DNA from: JBKHAJ01 sp964641125
GTDB taxonomy: Bacteria > Spirochaetota > Spirochaetia > SPDA01 > CAZSGZ01
Direction of reading: 5' to 3'
Assembly: GCA_964641125.1 (NCBI GenBank)
Contig: CAZXMO010000019.1
Span: 1 to 45,775, forward strand
Length of the DNA stretch: 45,775 nucleotides
The translations under genes were made by a program, and so were the position numbers. This document shows positions 16,451-25,251 of this stretch, piece by piece (the stretch's first letter is position 1; each line of letters opens with the position of its first letter). The notes beneath the pieces were generated by a model. The model was not told the origin of the DNA, ran no database searches, and saw only the letters and a list, made by a program, of their open reading frames with translations.

Positions 16451-16834
16451 ATGGAAAATGCCGTACAGAGATTCAAACGGCGGGTCGGATTGAGTGTCCT
16501 CATTACATTCTTCGTCATGCTCATATTCGGCATTATGGGCGTAAGCGGCGTTTTTGCCCAGGAAGAGGTCGCGGTGGAGACCGCCGAAGTCGCTTCGGAG
16601 ATCCCCGAGAACCGGTCGAACGTGATGAAGTACGGTTTGATCGGGGCGGCCGTTGCCTTCGGATTCGGAGCCATCGGAGCGGGAATCGCCATAGGGAATG
16701 TCGGCGCCGCGGCCATGGGGGCCATAGCCGAAAAGCCGGAAATCGCGAGTCAGGCCCTCATATTTATCGCCCTGGCCGAGGGATTGGTGGTATTCGGTTT
16801 CATTACCGCGCTGATGATCTTGGGCCGGGTGTAG
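16451..16834 (+). CDS. atpK: V-type ATPase subunit K (proteolipid, c-ring), single hairpin
   Basis: The rotor-ring proteolipid. After a leader that looks like a cleavable signal peptide (hydrophobic 13-35, probable cut after VFA at 36) there is an acidic linker and then one helical hairpin. The first helix is Gly-rich (about 61-90) and the second (about 101-125) carries the ion-binding Glu110 in IALAEGLVVFG. This two-helix form resembles the Thermus subunit L rather than the four-helix NtpK of Enterococcus. Ion specificity (H+ or Na+) cannot be read with confidence. AAGGAAGGAG precedes the start. Confidence 0.92.
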   Translation: MENAVQRFKRRVGLSVLITFFVMLIFGIMGVSGVFAQEEVAVETAEVASEIPENRSNVMKYGLIGAAVAFGFGAIGAGIAIGNVGAAAMGAIAEKPEIASQALIFIALAEGLVVFGFITALMILGRV

Positions 16835-16854
16835 TCCGCGTTGAGCGGTACGAC

Positions 16855-17160
16855 ATGAAGTACTATGTTATCGGAGATGAGGACACGGTCTTAGGGTTCG
16901 GAATGGTCGGCGTCGAAGGCTCGACGGCAACCTCGCGGGAAGACGCGGATGCCGCTTTCGAAGATGCCCTTGCCGACCGGGAAATCGGGATTCTTATCAT
17001 AACCGAGGCCGCGGCCGATACCATCCGGGAGAAGGTGGATGCTCTCCTCTTTTCACAGCAGTTTCCGCTTATCGTGGAGGTCCCCGGCCGGAAGGGAAAG
17101 CTCCCGGATAGGCCGGACCTGAGGCAGATGGTCAACGAAGCCATCGGCATAAAGCTGTAA
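16855..17160 (+). CDS. atpF: V-type ATPase subunit F
   Basis: Central-stalk subunit that binds D and modulates rotation. The 101 residues form the small alpha/beta fold typical of F: MKYYVIGDEDTVLGFGMVGV at the start, the IGILIITEAAADTIREKVD strand-helix in the middle, and the VEVPGRKG loop near the end. Length is usual. It sits 20 nt after subunit K and 16 nt before subunit E. Confidence 0.93.
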   Translation: MKYYVIGDEDTVLGFGMVGVEGSTATSREDADAAFEDALADREIGILIITEAAADTIREKVDALLFSQQFPLIVEVPGRKGKLPDRPDLRQMVNEAIGIKL

Positions 17161-17176
17161 CCGTACCGGAGCCGGA

Positions 17177-17821
17177 ATGAACGAGGAAACGCAGAAAGAT
17201 AAGCTCGTACTGCTCGACGAGATCCGCAAAAAGGCGGAAGCCGAGGGGCGCGGGATAATCGAGGAAGCTCGGAAAACCGTCGACCAAAAGAGGAAGGCCG
17301 CCGGGGCGCAGGCCCAGCGGATAAAGGAGGAAGCCCGGGAGCGCGCCGAAGCGCGGGCGGAATCGGTACGGGAGACGAAGCTCGCGAATCTCGCTATGCA
17401 GAAAAAGCGCATACGCCTCCACCGGAACGAAGAGATCATGCAGCTGGTGATAGGGCGGGTCGTAAGCTCCCTCGAAGAAAGGGTGGATACCCCGGAGTAC
17501 GCGGAAGCCCTGGAGAAATGGGCCGTGGAAGCCTGTCTGGGGCTCGGCACCGAGGCGGCTATTCTCGAAACGAGTCCGGCCGAGAGGAAGTACTTCGACG
17601 CGTCGGCCCTGGAGAAGATTCGGCAAAAAATTCGGGACCGCGGAGGTCCGCGGATGGAATTAAGGTTCTCCGATAAGAGCACCGACGGCGCCGGCGTCGT
17701 AGCCCGGTCACCCGACGGACGGCTCGTCTACGACAATCGGATACGGACCCGAATACGCAGGCACGAGAATACGCTGAAAAAGATAATCCATCAGGAATTA
17801 ATACAAAAAGGTACGCTATGA
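17177..17821 (+). CDS. atpE: V-type ATPase subunit E (peripheral stalk)
   Basis: Peripheral-stalk subunit that pairs with G/H. The N-terminal 100 residues are a long charged coiled coil (EIRKKAEAEGRGIIEEARKT and on). The C-terminal 110 residues are the globular domain that docks to the catalytic head, including the GAGVVARSPDGRLVYDNRIRTR stretch that is typical of E subunits. The stop overlaps the start of subunit A by ATGA (17818-17821). Confidence 0.92.
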   Translation: MNEETQKDKLVLLDEIRKKAEAEGRGIIEEARKTVDQKRKAAGAQAQRIKEEARERAEARAESVRETKLANLAMQKKRIRLHRNEEIMQLVIGRVVSSLEERVDTPEYAEALEKWAVEACLGLGTEAAILETSPAERKYFDASALEKIRQKIRDRGGPRMELRFSDKSTDGAGVVARSPDGRLVYDNRIRTRIRRHENTLKKIIHQELIQKGTL

Positions 17822-19587
17822 CGGAACGGATAATCGGTCGAGTAGGAAGGGTCAACGGCCCGGTCATCGAGGCCCGGGGCATTACAGACGCTATGATGCT
17901 CGAGCTCGTCCGGGTAGGAGAGCGGAGGCTCGTGGGTGAAATCATCAAGCTCGAAGGGCAGACCGCCGTGATCCAGGTCTACGAGGACACGACCGGAGTA
18001 GCACCGGGGGAGAACATCTACGGTTCGGGAATGCCCTTGAGCGTCGAGCTCGGACCGGGGCTTATCGGAACTATCTACGACGGGATCCAGCGCCCCTTAG
18101 AGAAAATCTTCGAGATTTCGAAGCAGTTCATCGACCGGGGAATAAGCGTACCCTCCCTCGACCGGGAAAAAGAGTGGGAGTTTACTCCCGATGTTCGGGA
18201 GGGAGACACCGTTACCGGCGGGGCCGTGTTAGGCCGAGTCCAGGAGACCGAGAATACCGAGCACCGGGTCTTAGTGCCCCCGGGAACCGCGGGGACGGTG
18301 GAATCCATCGTGCCGCCGGGGGTCTACCGGGCGGAAGAGACGGTCGCGGTCATCGACACCGGGACCGATACGGCCGAATGCTCCATGATTCAGCGGTGGC
18401 CCATCCGGGTGCCGAGACCGGTCCAGGCACGCCTCCCCTTGTCGATTCCCCTTATAACCGGACAGCGGGTCATCGATACCCTCTTCCCCGTCGCCAAGGG
18501 GGGGACGGTGGCCATTCCCGGCGGTTTCGGTACGGGAAAGACCATGACCCAGCACGCCATAGCCAAGTGGTGCGACGCCCAGATCATCGTCTACATCGGA
18601 TGCGGTGAGCGGGGCAACGAGATGACCGATGTGCTGACCGAGTTTCCCGAGCTTATAGATCCCCGCACCGGGAAGAGCCTGATGGACCGTACCATACTTA
18701 TCGCGAATACTTCGAATATGCCGGTCTCGGCGCGGGAAGCGAGTATCTACACGGGAGTCACTCTGGCCGAATACTTCCGCGATCAGGGGTACCATGTGGC
18801 GGTCATGGCCGATTCCACGTCCCGGTGGGCGGAAGCACTCCGGGAGCTTTCCGGGCGGATGGAGGAGATGCCCGCGGAGGAGGGTTTTCCCGCGTACCTC
18901 CCCACCCGGATAGCCGAGTTCTACGAACGGGCGGGGTACATGCGTACCCTCGCGGGGGCGGACGGCTCGGTGAGTCTGATCGGCGCGGTCTCTCCTCCGG
19001 GAGGGGATTTTTCCGAACCGGTTACCCAGCACACCAAGCGATTCGTACGGTGCTTCTGGGGGCTCGACCGGCAGCTGGCCAATGCCAGGCACTATCCGGC
19101 CATAAGCTGGACCGAAAGCTATTCCGAGTACTTAGACGACGTCACCGCCTGGTGGGAACAGAACGCCGGGCCCGAGTGGGCCGAGGACCGGGCGGAGATC
19201 ATGGAGCTCCTCCAGCGGGAGGTGCGGCTGCAGCAGGTGGTCAAGCTTGTCGGTCCCGACGCATTGCCGGATAGTCAGAGGTTCATTCTGGATGTGTGCG
19301 GACTATTCAAGATCGCTTTCCTCCAGCAGAACGCCTTCGATGATATAGACCGCTACTCCACGGTGGAGAAGCAGCTCAAGATGCTCCACATCATTCTCGT
19401 TTACTGGCGCAGGGGCGGTCAGGCTATCAAGAGGGGGGTAACCCTCGTCAAGCTCAGACGGATGAAGGTCTACCAGGATATCGTCAAAATGAAGTTTACC
19501 GTCCCCAACGACGATGTGGGGAAGCTCGACGCCGTTTTGGCGCGTCTCGAACGGTCTATCGGTCAGCTGGAGGCGATATTCGTATGA
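17818..19587 (+). CDS. atpA: V-type ATPase catalytic subunit A
   Basis: The ATP-hydrolysing or ATP-making subunit of the head. The Walker A loop is GGFGTGKT with the family's extra residues, followed by the GCGERGNEM motif carrying the catalytic Glu. The non-homologous insertion typical of V/A-type A subunits lies at about residues 115-185. The SYSEYLDDVTAWW region and full length of 589 residues match the family. The start overlaps subunit E and the stop overlaps subunit B by ATGA. Confidence 0.98.
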   Translation: MTERIIGRVGRVNGPVIEARGITDAMMLELVRVGERRLVGEIIKLEGQTAVIQVYEDTTGVAPGENIYGSGMPLSVELGPGLIGTIYDGIQRPLEKIFEISKQFIDRGISVPSLDREKEWEFTPDVREGDTVTGGAVLGRVQETENTEHRVLVPPGTAGTVESIVPPGVYRAEETVAVIDTGTDTAECSMIQRWPIRVPRPVQARLPLSIPLITGQRVIDTLFPVAKGGTVAIPGGFGTGKTMTQHAIAKWCDAQIIVYIGCGERGNEMTDVLTEFPELIDPRTGKSLMDRTILIANTSNMPVSAREASIYTGVTLAEYFRDQGYHVAVMADSTSRWAEALRELSGRMEEMPAEEGFPAYLPTRIAEFYERAGYMRTLAGADGSVSLIGAVSPPGGDFSEPVTQHTKRFVRCFWGLDRQLANARHYPAISWTESYSEYLDDVTAWWEQNAGPEWAEDRAEIMELLQREVRLQQVVKLVGPDALPDSQRFILDVCGLFKIAFLQQNAFDDIDRYSTVEKQLKMLHIILVYWRRGGQAIKRGVTLVKLRRMKVYQDIVKMKFTVPNDDVGKLDAVLARLERSIGQLEAIFV

Positions 19588-20978
19588 ACACCCAAAAGGA
19601 ACTATTAGCCGGACGAGAGTACCGGGGAGTAGACCGAATAGACGGCCCCCTCATTTTTGTACGGAAGACCCACCCCGTGGGATACCGGGAGCTGGTGGAA
19701 TGCATCGACCGGGAGGGAAACCCGAGACTCGGAATGGTCCTGGACACCTCCGACCATGAGGTGGTGGTCCAGGTCTTCGAGGGGACCTCGGGGATGACCA
19801 TGCCCGAGACCCGGGTCCGGTTCCAGGGAGAGCCTCTGTCTTTAGGGGTAACCCGGGACATGCTCGGGAGGGTATTCAACGGCTTAGGCCGGGCTATCGA
19901 CGGCGGACCCGATCCGGTGGGGTCCGAAGAGCTCGATATTAACGGAAAGCCCATCAATCCCACCGCCCGGGAGTATCCGAGGGATTTTATCCAGACCGGT
20001 ATTTCGGTCATCGACGGGATGAACACCCTGATCCGGGGGCAGAAACTCCCTATTTTTTCGGGAAACGGACTTCCCCACAACGATCTCGCCGCTCAGATCG
20101 CCCGGCAGGCAAAAATCCGGGGAGGAGCTACCGACTTCGCCGTAGTCTTCGCCGCAATGGGGGTCAAGCACGACGTGGCGAGCTATTTTATCAAGAGCTT
20201 CGAAGAGACCGGGGTTTTGGAGAACGTGGCGCTGTTCCTGAGTCTTGCCGATGATCCGTCTATCGAGCGGCTGATCACGCCGCGGACCGCCTTGACCCTG
20301 GCGGAACATTTAGCCTTTACCGAGGGTATGCATGTCTTAGTCATCATGACCGATATGGCAAACTACTGCGAGTCTTTGAGGGAGATTTCCACCTTACGGG
20401 GCGAAATTCCCTCGAGGAAGGGATATCCCGGGTACCTCTACAGCGATTTGGCGGAGCTCTACGAGCGTTCGGGCATGCTCAAGGGGTTCGACGGGTCGAT
20501 CACCCAGCTCCCCATACTCACCATGCCCAACGACGACATCTCCCATCCCATTCCCGACTTGACCGGATACATCACCGAGGGGCAGATCGTCTTCGAGAGG
20601 GAGATGCACGGCCGGAATATATATCCGCCGGTTGCCGGGCTGCCCTCCCTTTCGAGGCTCATGAAGGACGGAATCGGCGAGGGAATGACCCGGGAGGATC
20701 ATCCCCACTTAGCGAGCCAGCTCTTCGCGGCCTACAGCTACGTGAAGGATGTGAGGAACTTGGCTTCGGTCATCGGCGAGGAAGAGCTGACCCCTCTCGA
20801 TCACCAGTACCTCGAGTTCGGAAAGAGCTTCGAGCGGGATTTTGTCAGTCAGGAAAAGACCGAAGACCGGACTATCGAAAGGAGTTTGGAGATAGGATGG
20901 CAGGCGCTTCGGAAGCTGCCCGCCGAAGAGCTCCATAGGGTTACCGAGGACGAGATCGACGAGTACTACCACGGATAA
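19584..20978 (+). CDS. atpB: V-type ATPase subunit B
   Basis: Non-catalytic partner of A in the A3B3 head. The 464 residues show the family features: the N-terminal beta-barrel, GQKLPIFSGNGLPHNDLAAQ in place of a Walker A loop, the FAAMGVKHDVASYF segment, and the SDLAELYERSG region. Length is normal. It lies 5 nt before subunit D. Confidence 0.98.
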   Translation: MNTQKELLAGREYRGVDRIDGPLIFVRKTHPVGYRELVECIDREGNPRLGMVLDTSDHEVVVQVFEGTSGMTMPETRVRFQGEPLSLGVTRDMLGRVFNGLGRAIDGGPDPVGSEELDINGKPINPTAREYPRDFIQTGISVIDGMNTLIRGQKLPIFSGNGLPHNDLAAQIARQAKIRGGATDFAVVFAAMGVKHDVASYFIKSFEETGVLENVALFLSLADDPSIERLITPRTALTLAEHLAFTEGMHVLVIMTDMANYCESLREISTLRGEIPSRKGYPGYLYSDLAELYERSGMLKGFDGSITQLPILTMPNDDISHPIPDLTGYITEGQIVFEREMHGRNIYPPVAGLPSLSRLMKDGIGEGMTREDHPHLASQLFAAYSYVKDVRNLASVIGEEELTPLDHQYLEFGKSFERDFVSQEKTEDRTIERSLEIGWQALRKLPAEELHRVTEDEIDEYYHG

Positions 20979-20983
20979 TCGTT

Positions 20984-21616
20984 ATGGCAAAGATCGCGCC
21001 GACAAAGACTAACCTCATCCGGACGAAGCAGGAGCTCAAATTCGCCCGGCAGGGGCACGAGCTTCTGGACCAGAAGCGGAATATTCTGATTATAGAGCTC
21101 CTGAACCTGGTAGATCAGGCGGTGGACTTCGATAGCCGGGTCCGGGAGGCCCTCTCGGAAGCCCACTCTTCGCTGCAGGAGGCGGTATTAGAGGCCGGAA
21201 AGATTACCCTTGTTCACGTTTCAAGCGCGGTCAACATGAAGGCCGAAATAAACCTCTCCCGGCGGAAGGTCATGGGAGTGCCTCTTCCGGTAGTGGACAC
21301 CGATTTTCAGGCCAATCCTCCCTACTACAGTCCTTTGGGAACCAGCAGCTGGACTGATGTGTCCCTGGGGGCCTTCCAAAAAGCGCTGGAGATGATGGGG
21401 CGCCTCGCCGAGCTCAAGGTGTCGATCATGCGGCTGGCTAAAGAGGTCAAGAAGACCATCCGCAAGGTCAATGCGTTAGAAAAAATTGCCATTCCCGACC
21501 TCGAGGAATCGGTGGACTTTATCCGGAACCGGCTCGAGGAGAACGAACGGGATATGTTTACACTTATGAAGATGGTGAAGGAAAGGCTCGAAAAGAAGAA
21601 GGAGAGGGGCGTATGA
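20984..21616 (+). CDS. atpD: V-type ATPase subunit D (rotor axle)
   Basis: The long antiparallel coiled-coil axle that turns inside the A3B3 head. The N-terminal MAKIAPTKTNLIRTKQELKF and the C-terminal VNALEKIAIPDLEESVDFIRN match the family closely, as does the 210-residue length. It is the last ATPase structural gene; its stop overlaps the start of the universal stress protein by ATGA, so transcription and translation run on. Confidence 0.97.
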   Translation: MAKIAPTKTNLIRTKQELKFARQGHELLDQKRNILIIELLNLVDQAVDFDSRVREALSEAHSSLQEAVLEAGKITLVHVSSAVNMKAEINLSRRKVMGVPLPVVDTDFQANPPYYSPLGTSSWTDVSLGAFQKALEMMGRLAELKVSIMRLAKEVKKTIRKVNALEKIAIPDLEESVDFIRNRLEENERDMFTLMKMVKERLEKKKERGV

Positions 21617-22098
21617 AAAAGACCGTAGAAAGGATCCTGGTGTACATCGACGGCACCGAGGAGGCGATCACGGCGGCTCAATACGCGGTGTGCTTGGCCC
21701 GGGAGAACGGGGCTACGCTTGCCGCGGTGTACATCGTCAACACCCGGGCCCTGGACGATTTGGTTCGAACCCGCATCTTCCTCCAGGAAGAGCAGGAGGA
21801 GTATCAACGGGACCTCGAGGCGGACTCGGAGCGATACCTCAATCACGTAAGCAAGCTCGGGAGCGACAAGGGGGTCCATGTGGAAACAAAAAAGCTGAGC
21901 GGCAACGTCCACACCGAGATCAAAAAGCTCATCAAGGAGGAGAAATACGATCTCCTTGTACTCGGCGAAATTTCCCATGTCCGCAGCCGGAGGGACGAAT
22001 TCTACAACGAGGCGGAGCGCGCCATGCGGAGCGTTCCCTGTTCGGTTCTCATCGTCAAGGACCCCGACCGGGTCTGGCGGCTCTACGAGGAGGCGTAA
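21613..22098 (+). CDS. Universal stress protein (UspA family)
   Basis: A single-domain UspA-like protein of 161 residues with the Rossmann-like fold: ILVYIDGTEEAITAAQYAVCLA at the start and SVLIVKDP near the end. The ATP-binding GxxGx9GS pattern of MJ0577-type proteins is not evident, so it may be the non-ATP-binding type. The ATGA overlap with subunit D and a 1-nt gap to the PtsN-like gene tie it to the V-ATPase operon. A role in adjusting the ATPase or in envelope stress is an inference from context. Confidence 0.85.
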   Translation: MKKTVERILVYIDGTEEAITAAQYAVCLARENGATLAAVYIVNTRALDDLVRTRIFLQEEQEEYQRDLEADSERYLNHVSKLGSDKGVHVETKKLSGNVHTEIKKLIKEEKYDLLVLGEISHVRSRRDEFYNEAERAMRSVPCSVLIVKDPDRVWRLYEEA

Positions 22099-22099
22099 T

Positions 22100-22549
22100 A
22101 TGGCTCTGATCGATCTTATCGACAAAGACGTAATCAAGGTTCCCCTCGAGGCGACGGGGAAGGTGGATGTTATCAAAGAACTCGTCGGTGTTCTCGATGC
22201 AGCGGGACGGATACGGGACCGGGAACGGATAGAAGACGCCCTCCTCGAGAGGGAAAACCAGGGGAGCACCGGACTGGAAAACGGAATAGCAGTCCCCCAC
22301 GCCAAGACCGACGCGCTGGACTCCATTATCGTCGCCATCGGCATCTCTCCGAAAGGGGTGGACTTCGGGGCCATGGACGGGAAGCCCTCGCATATCTTCT
22401 TTCTGATGCTTGCTCCCCCGGATCAGCCGGGTAAACACGTAGAGACCCTCTCGGAGATAGCCCGGCTCACCCAATCGGCGGCGGTCAGAGATTATCTCTT
22501 GTCGGTTAAGAGCGCCGATGAGGTGGTCGAGTTTTTCAAGGAGGAGTAG
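22100..22549 (+). CDS. PTS EIIA domain protein of the fructose/PtsN type
   Basis: A stand-alone EIIA-Fru/Ntr domain of 149 residues. The phospho-accepting His is H67 in IAVPHAKTD, in the classical context NGIAVPHAK. Such proteins take phosphate from HPr or NPr and regulate other proteins, for example potassium transport and stress responses in enteric bacteria. ATG 22100 follows GAGGAGG (22087-22093) and begins 1 nt after the uspA stop; the longer upstream frame overlaps uspA and is rejected. It is the last gene of the V-ATPase operon. No EIIB or EIIC is nearby, which points to regulation rather than sugar uptake. Confidence 0.88.
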   Translation: MALIDLIDKDVIKVPLEATGKVDVIKELVGVLDAAGRIRDRERIEDALLERENQGSTGLENGIAVPHAKTDALDSIIVAIGISPKGVDFGAMDGKPSHIFFLMLAPPDQPGKHVETLSEIARLTQSAAVRDYLLSVKSADEVVEFFKEE

Positions 22550-22555
22550 CCGGCT

Positions 22556-22567
22556 CCGGCGCGCCGG
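22556..22567. other. 12-bp GC palindrome between two convergent operons
   Basis: CCGGCGCGCCGG is a perfect palindrome in the 29-nt gap between the PtsN-like gene and recG. RNA from either strand could form a hairpin with a tiny loop, but no T tract follows on either side. At best it is a weak bidirectional terminator. Confidence 0.3.
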
Positions 22568-22578
22568 GTGAAAGGCTC

Positions 22579-24657
22579 CTACCCGCTCGCGAGGATATCC
22601 GCGGAGAAGGGCGGGGCTTCATTCAGGACAGTACGCAGGATTTCGTGTTCGGGCTGAAGAAGTCCCGGATCGTTTTCGACAATCTCTTTGGCGTCCTCCC
22701 GCGCTTCGATCAGTATCTCCATATGGTGGAGGGGATCGGCCACATTCAGGCGGAAGTATCCGGATTGGTTTGTTCCCGCCACATTGCCGGGACCACGAAG
22801 CTTCAAGTCTTCCTCGGCGATAAAGAAGCCGTCGGTGGATTCCATCATGATCTTGAGGCGGTGCTTGGCCTCTTCGGTGGGATTTTCCCCGTACACGCAG
22901 AACATGTAGGATTGGAGCTCACTTCGCCCGACCCGGCCGCGAAGCTGATGCAGAGTGGACAGCCCGAAACGTTCGGCATGTTCCACGACCATGCAGGTCG
23001 CGTTGGGAACATTCACCCCTACTTCCACCACGCTGGTGGCGACTAAGGCATCCAGCTTCCCGTCCGCGAAGGCGTGCATTATACGGGTCCGTTCTTCTTC
23101 ACACAGGCGGGAGTGGATAAGGGCTATCTCGAACTCCGGGAAGACCTCTTTCGACAGATGTGCGTACATCGATTCGGCGTCCCGTAAGGCCGTCTTTTCC
23201 GATTCCTCGATCAGGGGATAGACGAAGTATGCCTGCCTCCCCTCGGAGAGCTCCTTCCGCACATGATCATAGACCTTCTTTTCCCGCCCATGCACGGCAA
23301 GGTGCGTCCGGACGGGCTTTCGCCCGGGAGGCATCGTTTTGATGGTACTCGTATCGAGATCGCCTAGAACCGTCAAGGTCAGGGTTCGGGGAATGGGGGT
23401 CGCGGTCATGAGAAGGATATCCGGGTAGAGCCCCTTGCGGGTCAAAGCGAGGCGCTGCATGACCCCGAAACGCTGCTGTTCGTCGATGATCGCATAGCGA
23501 AGGTTCTGAAAAACCACGTGCTCGGAAAAGAGGGCGTGGGTCCCCACCACAAGATCGATCTCTCCGGACCTCAAGCTTTCGAGAAGGTGCCGCCTGGGCT
23601 CGCCGTGGGTCGATCCGGAGAGGAAGGCGGTCCGGATTCCCAACGGTTTCAAGAGCCTATGGGCCTCTTCGGCATGCTGCAGGGCCAAGAGCTCGGTGGG
23701 GGCCATGAGGGCGGCCTGGTAACCGGCTTCGATGACCGGAAGCGCGGAGAGGAGGGCGACGAGGGTCTTCCCCGAGCCTACGTCCCCCTGGAGGAGTCTA
23801 TTCATGGGACTTTCGCCGGTCAGGTCGGCGTGAATCTCTTCGATTGCCGTCTTCTGGTCGGGGGTAAGCTCGAAGGGCAGCCTCGATTCCGCCCGCTCCC
23901 GTTGGGTCACGGGAAGCTTCGCCGCTTCCCGGGTACTGCCCCGGTGCTTCAGGCTGTTTCTCAAAATTACGAGCTGCAGATAAAAGAGTTCCTCGTAGAT
24001 GAGGCTCCGTTTGGCCGTGTCCACGGAGGCGAAAGAGTCCGGAAAGTGGACGAGCCGGAGGGCTTCGCTCTTTTCGATAATTTTCCGTTTACCTTTAAGA
24101 TAGCCGGGGAGCTCGTTTTCCGCGTATACCCCGAAGGCCTGGACCGCTTCGGAAAGGGCTTTGCGCATGAATCCCTGGGTCAGATTTCCGGTAAGGGGAT
24201 AGACGGGGAGGATACGTCCGAATTGGGAACGCGCCGCGCCGAACGGTTCGAGATCGAAGCCGGTACTCTGAAGCTCTCCGTAGCGGTACTGGAACCGCCC
24301 GTACAGCCTGTATCTTTCGCCGGGAAGAATCTTGTTCGCGAGGAAGTTCCGTCCGAAGCAGACTAAAGACGCAACCGAGGTCTCGTCCTTTACGTAGATC
24401 TTCAAGGTGCGTTTTTTTCCCCATCCGATATAGTCGTGGGCGATGACTTCGACCGCCGTGTTGACGAATCCCGTTTGGTTCGGATACTTCAGCACCTCAC
24501 CGAAGGGGATGGGATTTTGCCGGTCTTCGTATTCCCTCGGCAGGAGAAGGAGGATGTCGGCAACCGTGTTTACCCCGGCGGCGGAGAGGGTTTCGGCGGA
24601 GACCTTACCCACACCCTTCAAGTGGGTAAGGGGTTTCGTCATCTGCCGGAGAAACAT
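22579..24657 (-). CDS. recG: ATP-dependent DNA helicase RecG
   Basis: Remodels stalled replication forks and branched DNA. The 692 residues carry the N-terminal wedge/OB region (about 60-160), the superfamily 2 helicase core with Walker A LLQGDVGSGKTLVALLSALP, the DEQQRFGV motif II (most RecG proteins have DEQH), TATPIPRTL as motif III, and motif VI as QLRGRVGR. Length is standard. It begins 3 nt after the YggT stop and is the last of dnaE-yggT-recG. MTKPLTHL five residues in is an alternative start. Confidence 0.96.
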   Translation of the reverse strand: MFLRQMTKPLTHLKGVGKVSAETLSAAGVNTVADILLLLPREYEDRQNPIPFGEVLKYPNQTGFVNTAVEVIAHDYIGWGKKRTLKIYVKDETSVASLVCFGRNFLANKILPGERYRLYGRFQYRYGELQSTGFDLEPFGAARSQFGRILPVYPLTGNLTQGFMRKALSEAVQAFGVYAENELPGYLKGKRKIIEKSEALRLVHFPDSFASVDTAKRSLIYEELFYLQLVILRNSLKHRGSTREAAKLPVTQRERAESRLPFELTPDQKTAIEEIHADLTGESPMNRLLQGDVGSGKTLVALLSALPVIEAGYQAALMAPTELLALQHAEEAHRLLKPLGIRTAFLSGSTHGEPRRHLLESLRSGEIDLVVGTHALFSEHVVFQNLRYAIIDEQQRFGVMQRLALTRKGLYPDILLMTATPIPRTLTLTVLGDLDTSTIKTMPPGRKPVRTHLAVHGREKKVYDHVRKELSEGRQAYFVYPLIEESEKTALRDAESMYAHLSKEVFPEFEIALIHSRLCEEERTRIMHAFADGKLDALVATSVVEVGVNVPNATCMVVEHAERFGLSTLHQLRGRVGRSELQSYMFCVYGENPTEEAKHRLKIMMESTDGFFIAEEDLKLRGPGNVAGTNQSGYFRLNVADPLHHMEILIEAREDAKEIVENDPGLLQPEHEILRTVLNEAPPFSADILASG

Positions 24658-24660
24658 CCG

Positions 24661-25251
24661 TCAGACCGGCAGCGAGGCGAGTCCCGTAACGATGAGCCGG
24701 ATGATGAGACGGGCGACTAAGGTCAGTACGACAAGCGCCACGGTTGTAATACCTAAGAGTGTGGGATACTGCATGGGCCGGCTGGGTTTCAAAATCCTCT
24801 GGACCCGGAAGATAAGGGGTTGGATGAAGGTATCCAGGGTCTGAAGGAACGTGCCGGTCCGGCCGCGGCTAATGAAGTAGCCAATAAACCGGATGACCAT
24901 GATTGCGATGAACAGGAAGGCGAGGAAGGAAATTCCCGACCATGCCGCTTGGACGATCAAGGCGAGAACAATTCCCAAAGAAATCCTTCCGAATGCGGCG
25001 AGCCGCAGGGCGATGTTCTGAAGCACCACCAGGACGAGGATGGCGAGGACCGGAGAGAAGTCGAACCTCCCGGCACTCAAGAATTTCACTCCCCGAAAGA
25101 GGTCCAGATACGGGTCGGTAATCTTTCGCAGAAAGTAGTTGACCCGTTCTCCTCCTCCCATCGGCTGGATCCAGGTGAGCATGATTCGTATGAATATTAC
25201 GAGCATGTACACCGAGAGGATTGTGCTTATGATTCTCATTATTGCAGCCAT
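24661..25251 (-). CDS. YggT family membrane protein
   Basis: An integral membrane protein of 196 residues with two YGGT domains. Each has paired hydrophobic helices; the first includes the family motif MLTWIQPMGG...ITDPYLDLFRG and the second ends in FIQPLIFRVQRIL. Proteins of this family have been linked to envelope or division functions and osmotic tolerance, but the biochemical role is unclear. I start at ATG 25251: GGAG lies 7 nt upstream and TAATG overlaps the dnaE stop, so translation is coupled. The frame extends 4 codons further upstream. Confidence 0.85.
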   Translation of the reverse strand: MAAIMRIISTILSVYMLVIFIRIMLTWIQPMGGGERVNYFLRKITDPYLDLFRGVKFLSAGRFDFSPVLAILVLVVLQNIALRLAAFGRISLGIVLALIVQAAWSGISFLAFLFIAIMVIRFIGYFISRGRTGTFLQTLDTFIQPLIFRVQRILKPSRPMQYPTLLGITTVALVVLTLVARLIIRLIVTGLASLPV

